From Selaginella tamariscina (taxonomy: Eukaryota; Streptophyta; Lycopodiopsida; Selaginellales; Selaginellaceae): 64,000 bases of DNA. The position numbers and the translations under genes were made by a program. The notes below the pieces were generated by a model. It saw only the letters and a list, made by a program, of their open reading frames with translations. It was not told the DNA's origin and made no database searches. This document shows positions 57,641 through 64,000 of the stretch, piece after piece (position 1 is the stretch's first letter; each line of letters opens with the position of its first letter). The stretch is taken from NCBI GenBank assembly GCA_003024785.1, contig PUQB01000101.1:186001-250000 (forward strand), given 5' to 3'.

Positions 57641-58082
57641 CAGGGTCAAGACCAAACTCTGATCCTCATGCTCGATGTGGGTAATTTGGCATACAGCTTC
57701 CGCAACACTTCTAGACTCCCCGCTGTTGGAGTGCCTTACGGAGGTTGGGAAGCTCCAAATCAAGAACTCAGGGGGCACTTCGTTGATATGTCTACTGTAA
57801 GTACTGCCATTCCTTTTGTTTCATGATCATCCTTGCTTGGTATAGAACTGCTAGAACTTCTAATCGATCATAAAAGCTGCTAGTTTCCAGAGTGAATCTT
57901 ATGGATGAATTCTGCTGTGCATGTCATTATCTCAGTGCGACTGCGAAGCTGTGGGCGAGCACTCACAACGCCAAGGTGAAGAAGCGAATGGACGCCTTGG
58001 TCAATATACTCGCCGAGTGCCAGGTTGCCAGCAGAAAATCGGAACCGGCTACCTCTTGGCCTTTCCTGTCAACTTGTTTTAG
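57641..58082 (+). pseudogene. GH127 (DUF1680) beta-L-arabinofuranosidase-like fragment
   Basis: Two exons are recognisable. The first reads LMLDVGNLAYSFRNTSRLPA then GVPYGGWEAPNQELRGHFV (57658-57785). The second starts HYLSATAKLWASTHN and runs to LAECQ. After a one-base frameshift it continues QQKIGTGYLLAFPVNLF and stops (57923-58082). These are successive pieces of the N-terminal catalytic (alpha/alpha)6-barrel region of plant DUF1680 proteins. Relatives have an intron between GHFVG and HYLSA. Here that position holds ATATGT in place of a GTATGT donor (57786-57791) and GCAT in place of a GCAG acceptor (57919-57922), so both splice sites have mutated. The rest of a normal protein of roughly 800 residues is absent: a dead fragment. 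Confidence 0.78.
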
Positions 58083-58097
58083 TTTCTGAGTCTTGAG

Positions 58098-58454
58098 TTG
58101 TTTCAAATCATGGCTGGCCTGGATTGGGAAACGAGGTTGAAGAGGAGGACGAAGATCAACGAAGCGTTGCTGGGTCGCAGCGATTTTGGAAATCTCGCAG
58201 AAGGAAGCAAGATTCGGTGTGTGGGTTTAAAGTCCTGCCAAAGTCTTTCAATGATGCTAGAAACAGCTTCTGTTTATGCACCTTTCATGCTGCAAGAAAC
58301 TTTGCTGCTGGTGGAGCTGGACTTTGGTCCAGATCTTTCTCACCAGCTCAGGCTAGCAAGGCATTTCGAGAAGCTACTCGAGTCTGGTCCATGCTTTGAT
58401 GGATGCTTGTATATACATATATACATGTATATAATCATATATTGTGTTTGCTAA
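58098..58454 (+). other. Unassigned overlapping open frames after the GH127 fragment
   Basis: Two frames of 118 and 91 codons overlap (58098-58454 and 58124-58399). Neither is recognisable. GC content is higher than the surroundings, as in decayed exons. The sequence may be a downstream part of another dead gene. Function unknown. Confidence 0.3.
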
Positions 58455-58577
58455 CCTGGGCATGACTGGGATGCATCGTTGAACATGAGCTGAGAAGGAT
58501 AAGCATCATATATATCAACAAATTGCTTGTAAGTTCCTCGAAGATCATGTGAAATCAGGCAATGGTATCATTGATTG

Positions 58578-58579
<2 letters not shown>

Positions 58580-58613
<34 letters not shown>
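58580..58613. repeat. (CA)n microsatellite
   Basis: A pure CA run of about 17 repeats. Confidence 0.95.
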
Positions 58614-58614
<1 letters not shown>

Positions 58615-58615
<1 letters not shown>

Positions 58616-60285
58616 GGAATCAGTATTTACAAAGTTTTATACCAGTTCTCTCTCTCATGTGTATTCGTATTGACTAAGTATAATATATATATGTGCGTGT
58701 GTGTGTTAAATAGATGTATATGCATACGCTAAAGTTTTTATTCCGTGGAGCAACCTCCAAATACATGTGACGTCCAAATACATGTGGATGCTCATACTTA
58801 CTTTGGCGTAAACAGTTAATTAATCATTTATTAGTGTCTTGCTTTCTCGGTGTCTCTGAGCAACAGGATCTCCTTCTTTTCTGGCATTCGAAAATCTGGA
58901 GGCCGGCAAATACATCTACACAGCCCCACTATGCATCCACACAAGGGAGGAAGATCCACATCTGTTGCATGTATTAACCTGCCCTCAGATTTCCCTCTCG
59001 ACAACTGCATCCCCATCAACAGTCTGAACTTCATCTCTTTCGGAACAGATTTTTAAAACATAACTTTTGACCTTCAATACTAATACACAAACTCATCAGT
59101 ATATAAACACGAGATCTTTTGCAATGTTATAAAACGCTAACCTTATCAACATCTTCATAGTTGTCCTCGTACTGCCCAGCAATCTCAGCTACAACCACAA
59201 TGTTATACAGCCCTTCCACGTCATTACCTTTCACATTACCTGTCATGTTATCACTTTAAATGATATGGCATGTGATGTGCGTCAGGTAAATAGATAATCC
59301 AGTATACACTCATTATAATTTGATTCATGTGTACATATAATTAAGTTATATATACACATATATGTAAAATAATTATGTATAAATAATCTATCTATCTATA
59401 CACACACACAACAGAAGCCTATTGCATCCTAGTTTTATTAAAGTTTTAATATCATCCTATTTTATCATTAATTAACTAAAATTAATGTTAACTCTTTACA
59501 TTTATACTAGTTTGTTATACAAGTTTATAATATAAGAATTTTTATAATTAATTTAATAGATTAGATTATTATATACATGCTAATTTTGAAATTATACTAG
59601 TTAAATATGAGTCACAATTGATAATTTAGTATTGTGCCATGAATGATAATTTATCACTGTACCATAATGAAAATTACTAAAAACTGATAAACCAGCTAGC
59701 ATATTTCCTAGCTAAGATTTAATATATACAGTAAGTTATTATAAACAGCAGGCAGAAATAACACGAGTTTATAACACAATACTTTCCCATTTTGAGAATG
59801 TTATGACTCTATAAAGGTTATTAATTATTTAAATATATAACCTTTCTGCGATGTCTCTCTCCTGTTTAAACATATTTAAAATTTTATTTAAATATATGAA
59901 TTATATTTTACTTAATATACATGTAGATACTCTTTAGAAAAAAATTGTCAAAATCGATATATTAATTACTAATTTAACAATGAATAATTTCATTAATTTA
60001 CTTGTTTTATATAAAATGTACATGTATAACATAAAACTTATAATTTAAAATTTCATCCAGAAGGCCTTGTATTTCCCCGATCACGCTTTGTTCAATGCTG
60101 GAAATGTTGAACGGGAGCTGCAAGCAAAGCAGGTAGTTTGAGCGGATTGAATTTCACTCGCTTAGTGGCAACTGATCAGGTTTCCTTGAATATATCTGAT
60201 GAGGAGAGGGCATACATTGGCAAAGTTGAAAATGAAGAGTGCTGGTATTGTATAGCAATTTTGTTTTGGGTTTTTGTGGATGCAG
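58615..60285. other. AT-rich intergenic stretch
   Basis: No gene is convincing until the zinc-finger remnant. A pair of complementary small frames at 58831-59056 lies on opposite strands and cannot be assigned. Confidence 0.4.
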
Positions 60286-60771
60286 GGTGTCAATTGCTCG
60301 ATTGTCGGCTGTGAGCCAAGTTGAGAGGACTCTGAGGAGCTAGAATCACACCATCTCAAGCAACATGCTCGATTTGCTCCCGAGTTTTTCCAACCAAACG
60401 ATTTCTCAGCCTACACATATCACTCTTTCTTCAAAGCTAAAGCTGCCCGTGGTCATCCTATGGTAAGTCTTTGTTGCAAAGCTTTTGGTTTTAGTACGAG
60501 TGTCTCTTGTTGAGGCATGCGATGGCGTGTTTCAAACCGACAAAACAAGGCACCATCACCTCATTGACAAGCACAAGTTTCAGTTTCATAAGAAAAAACA
60601 TCCTTCTCACAAACAGCGGCAGCGCCGGCTGAGCCAAACAGCCGAAGGGAGGAAGGATGTAGCGATGGCAGTGGACAATCTTACTTGTGCCATTTTACGG
60701 CGGGAGGAGATGTGCCCCGGACTATCAGGTTTGAGAGGAGGCGTGGTGGTTGTCCCAGGTTAAAATGTTTG
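60286..60771 (+). pseudogene. ZNF511-like C2H2 zinc finger protein fragment
   Basis: After a TGCAG acceptor (60281-60285) the frame reads GVNCSIVGCEPS, a TGA stop, then EDSEELESHHLKQHARFAPE and PNDFSAYTYHSFFKAK, ending RGHPM at a GTAAGT donor. A 32-bp GT-AG segment (60463-60494) follows. Then MYECL, a two-base insertion, and VEACDGVFQTDKTRHHHLID lead on to KHKFQFHKKKHPSHKQRQRR. The C...C...H...H spacings and the KTR.HHLIDKHKFP..F motif resemble the plant ZNF511-type protein, a small multi-finger protein of uncertain function. The P and K after KHKF are deleted. The tail VPRTIRFERRRGG fits the family end but is in another frame. The in-frame stop and the indels mark it as a pseudogene. Confidence 0.65.
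60463..60494 (+). other. 32-bp candidate intron
   Basis: It starts GTAAGTCTTTG and ends TTGGTTTTAG, with complete consensus borders. Splicing joins RGHPM to YECL as expected from the family. It is far below the usual minimum plant intron, so a deletion within a dead gene is also possible. Confidence 0.5.
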
Positions 60772-61308
60772 CCCAACGATTAGATGTATCCAACAGAATG
60801 GTGTAGGTACTTGGACGTGCTATTGAGTGCTCTCAAGGTCAAACTTGTTGTATTTTGTGGTATGCTCACACAGGGGAGGTACCAGCTCCATTGCTGAGGG
60901 TGTAAACTTCCAGGCCGCTCTTCGAGAAGCACCTTCTTGGGTGGTACACAGTGCCAATCTCCCGGATCCTTAATAAGGCGACTTGCAGCTAAAAACGATC
61001 CTGTGCCCTTGCGCGACCGACTTGTCCTCAATGCACCGCTTCACCATGGATGCTGCATTTCTTCTCCACCCGCTCAAGCGTGGCATTCGCCGGCGGCTTC
61101 GACCTTCACCTGTTGGGCATCCTCGCGACAACGGCTGCATCGCCATCATCCGCAGAATATCTTCTTCACATGTATTGCTCCATTGTACATGGCACCATCT
61201 CCAGCTCCATCCTGCACATTCATTGGGACAGTGGACGGATGGATTAAAATTGTAGATTAATCAATGCGACAAAACATCTACACGACAGTGATGATCCATC
61301 CTTGGTGT
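60772..61308. other. Intergenic; possible remnant of an unknown gene
   Basis: A GC-rich stretch (60930-61260) is open in all three plus frames (107, 90 and 65 codons). The frame starting at 61050 has the most protein-like composition (AGGFDLHLLGILATTAASP). I recognise no family. Confidence 0.3.
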
Positions 61309-63486
61309 TTAAGATTGGCAGTAGCGGCATAGAAATGAACCTTCTCCCTTCATGTCGTGCTCAATGCACAGCTTATGTACCCACAGCAAACATTCTTCAC
61401 ACTGAACCCAATCGTCAAAAATATCGGGACCTCTGGCACAGCAATACAAACATTCCTGCAAGCAAGAGTTGTTTCGGCAACAAATAAAAAAACTTGGTTT
61501 ACCTGCCCAGGTATCATTCTGAGCGATGAACATCGATTGTCAACACATCTCAGGTCGTGATGTAAATCACCAAATGGAATCAGTATGTCTTCATAGTCTT
61601 CGAACTTCTCATAATCCCAGCCAACTCCAGCAAGAACCCAGAGAAGTATCCGCCTCCTCTTTTCAGCAGCCCGGCAAGTTCTCATCAGCTCAACGGTTGG
61701 GAGGTGCCTTTTCTTTGCGTTCCGTGCCACGGACAACTGTATAATCACGATAGTTTCCTTATCCTCGTAGTATAAATCGGCACCGGTGTGGTTGAAGGCA
61801 TAGGGAACATGGAGCACCTTATTGCCACTCCATGAACCCCAAGAAAACTGGCCTGAAAAGTGCCGCACCTCGTCTGGTTTAATTTCCAGGATATCTTGGG
61901 GTGGTTTAAGGAATCCAAGTTTTATAGCCACACCTAGTAAGCTGAGTGCGATAATCCCTGCTGCCTCTGCATTCCACCCGATCCTGCATATGTTTGTGTC
62001 ACTTGGAACAGCTGAAAGCCACCTTAGCATCTCCTGCTTGCCATCCATCGAGGCTTGAAGCTTCATCTGCTCAACAGCACACCCAAGCGCGTAAGACTTC
62101 AAGTGATTTGTCAAGCACTCTGCGGTCCCGTTAGGCCCACGGTAGAAACACCTTGTGCTCAGACCATCAAACAGCTCCTCCACCTTCTCCGTGCCACTGA
62201 ATATCCGATATATTTCATGCCCTTGTCAATGTGCTTCTTGACAAATGCCTGGATCCCTTCCTGATACCAACTGTAGCAATCCTGCAGCTGTTTCGGAAGT
62301 CCAGGTAGCTGAGAAGTCTGGCACGCACCCCGCACGTCCTCGTCGTGGCTGCTTAGAACTATATTCCTGTGCGACAAGTAGTCAGACCTTTCGCTCATCT
62401 ACAATCAAAACCATGGATTAGTTAGGCCACAGAGATTGACAGCACCAGCTTACCGTAAATCCTCCACCAAAAACTTGTAAGGAATCCTTTGGGTACTGAA
62501 AGACGGACAAGACTGCTCTCACGACGCACATACTACAATGGCACAGTACTTCATGAGTTCTGTCAGAACACTCCATGCCTCGTCTGTTTCCTTTGGAAAC
62601 TTCCGACGGTGACTTTTGCTACTCTGCTCATCGTCATCTGGGTCCATGGCATTACCGTCGTCGACAAGAATGTAGACCTCATCCTCCTGCTTGCCGCCAT
62701 GAAGAAAGTTGAGTATGCCGTCGAGAGCTGGACGCTCAATCAATGCCATTAGTTCCGGATTCTTGTCTTGAACCATATCGAAGTGAGAAAGCAGAAGAGA
62801 TGACACGATGGTGTTGCTGGGTTCGTCAACAAGGTCATCACAATGTGTACATAATCCGCTTTCGCTTTCTCGGGGCCGAAACGGACGTAGAAGCTCCAGC
62901 GCCCTTGGCGATGATCGGATTGCAAACGCCCTCGAGCTCCTTCTGCTTGTCCTCATACTCGCACTTGGGCCAGCTTGTTCGAGTCGAGAAAATGAATCAC
63001 ATTTCCAAGGCCTCTTCAATCTTCTTCATGTCCGCAGGATCCAGCTTGCCTGCAAGTTGCTCGTCCACACTCTTCCGCACATTGTAAGCGTACTTCTCGA
63101 GCGAGTTCTTCGCCTGGATGTTGGGCAGGAAAAAGTGGTACAGATTGCCGAACGCTGCCTTGAGTGATGTAGACTTGCCGTAACCTGGGACGCCCGACAC
63201 AAATCCCCATTACCGTCTGGATGAAAAATCTCGGTCTTATCTTCCCTAAGATCCTCAAAACCGACAAGCTGACCTATGAACAAGATAAATTGGCGGATAT
63301 CCCTCGTAAGTAGCCGACCCATGTAGCAGTAGCTCATATAGGATCAACGGGATCTGGAAGGCAAGGAATCCAATTCTTGGAATTCGTCAGCGCAGCGATG
63401 TCGTACTTTCCAAATGCCTCCAAGATGCGATTGTACAAACACTCCGCGCTTGCTATTAGCAAGGCATCGCGGTGCCGCTTCGCCAT
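61309..63486 (-). pseudogene. Crinkler/RHS-like NTPase with nuclease region and C-terminal PHD finger
   Basis: The minus-strand start MAKRHRDALLIASAECLYNR (63486) is followed by a Walker A, GVPGYGKST (63168-63194), a Walker B-like VYILVDDGNAMD (62642-62677) and AIVVCAS, a sensor-like strand. The 3' frame (62183-61503) holds VLHVPYAFNHTGADLYYEDK and ETIVIIQLSVARNAKKRH. These resemble the D...QxT-type restriction-endonuclease fold that follows the NTPase in CR/RHS proteins. A 47-bp intron (61456-61502) then joins in phase 0 to ECLYCC, FDDWVQCEECLLWVHKLC and FLCRYC: a PHD finger with Cys4-His-Cys3 spacing that normally reads histone H3 tails. The upstream part needs frame changes near 63340, 63200, 63000 and 62400, which I could not resolve as introns. 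The C-terminal 276 codons are clean. In other organisms such proteins are secreted or nuclear effectors; here the host role is unknown. Confidence 0.6.
61456..61502 (-). other. 47-bp intron joining the nuclease-like region to the PHD finger
   Basis: On the minus strand it runs GTAAACCAAG...CTTGCTTGCAG. Removing it joins RMIPGQ to ECLYCC without a frame change, and the intron itself would shift the frame. Confidence 0.75.
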
Positions 63487-63839
63487 TATCGGCTACAACC
63501 CTAAACCTACATACTTAGTCCAAACCTTTTTAATATAATATTTAAATTAAACTAGTTTAAAAACCTTTCTATATTTAAGATTAAATGAGTAATAATATAT
63601 ATGTGGTAAATCTGATCCATAATAACCTAAACTTCCATCTTATAATTATGAATATATGATGAATGTTATGTGTTTCAATAGAATTTATCAAAGTTTTCTC
63701 TATCTATAATATTGTAACGTGAAAGGCAAGGAGAGACCGAGCTTGGCATCGATGCATTACCTGTTGACAGCAATTCGATGAGGTAGAAATTTTTTATTTT
63801 CGAGTGGATGCATTTGTTCAGCAAGTACGTTGATCGGGC
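63487..63839. promoter_or_regulatory. Upstream region of the NTPase-PHD gene
   Basis: AT-rich, no coding signal in most of it. It would contain the promoter of the minus-strand gene. No defined element can be named. Confidence 0.25.
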
Positions 63840-64000
63840 AGGTTGTTGATATTAAGGCGTTCCCCTTGCAGATATCCGGCTATCCGAATGCCTACTTCAG
63901 GGGTTTCCACCAACTACAGGAAGCAGAACAATTTGTTCTTATATATTGACGACGACTGCGGGCTGATATAGCTGGTCCTTCAATTACTTCTTCTACAACA
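63840..64000 (+). pseudogene. RNase H1 N-terminal (viroplasmin-like) domain fragment
   Basis: The frame around 63860-63950 reads ISGYPNAYFRGFHQLQEAEQ followed by F. This fits the nucleic-acid-binding module found at the N-terminus of eukaryotic RNase H1 and in plant caulimovirus-type proteins (pattern: G-a-kfKgF.t.eeAe.F). It stops soon after and the window ends, so whether it belongs to a host gene, a retroelement or an integrated relic cannot be decided. Confidence 0.4.

Noticed and set aside
57786-57922. U12-type AT-AC intron in the GH127 fragment
   Set aside because: The donor ATATGT does not match ATATCC, and the end is AT rather than AC, so mutated GT-AG borders are simpler.

Overview
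The window reads as nuclear DNA of a land plant. It holds TTTAGGG telomere-like tracts, Ty3/gypsy retrotransposons with methionyl-tRNA-type primer sites, an ELF4-type clock gene, plant-type wax synthases, and pieces of plant GH127, AVT-type transporter and ZNF511-like genes. Every intron I could join by reading frame is tiny: 61, 53, 61, 54, 61, 47 and even 32 bp. Very small introns, together with families that I recall mostly from mosses, ferns and lycophytes (DUF7869-like, Crinkler-like NTPases), make a seedless plant such as a Selaginella-type lycophyte my best guess. This is an inference, not an identification.

Layout. 0.7-8.0 kb: a dead chromovirus (Ty3/gypsy) with both LTRs and a CTTTC target duplication, carrying a nested solo LTR. 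8.5-9.5 kb (-): a decayed HAD/FCP1-like phosphatase. 9.8-12.9 kb (-): a multi-exon gene with a ParB-like domain and a methyltransferase-like C-terminal region. 13.2-14.7 kb and 18.3-19.2 kb: two arrays of an 18-bp perfect palindrome, GGCGGGATTAATCCCGCC, spaced about 44 bp apart. A microsatellite and telomere-like core lies between them. 19.3-22.4 kb (+): a DUF7869-like gene with a transposase-type DDE arrangement. The two genes point away from the paired arrays, and one further palindrome copy sits inside an intron of the ParB-like gene. This symmetrical 12-kb block is the most unusual part of the window.

22.5-46.7 kb: transposon-dominated sequence. It contains a long-TIR foldback family (at least five copies), solo LTRs, a gypsy fragment, and a young 4.05-kb LTR element with a GAACA target duplication and a 103-bp tandem expansion in its protease region. 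A segmental duplication here carries two broken wax synthase copies (29.1-30.2 and 45.5-46.6 kb).

46.7-64 kb: the one intact gene (ELF4-like, 47.7-48.2 kb); two minus-strand P-loop NTPase genes, the second joining a Crinkler/RHS-like NTPase and nuclease region to a C-terminal PHD finger; and remnants of an AVT-type amino acid transporter, a GH127 enzyme, a ZNF511-like zinc finger protein and an RNase H1 N-terminal domain. Nearly all recognisable genes carry frameshifts. That means either a decaying, TE-rich region or uncorrected indels in the sequence.
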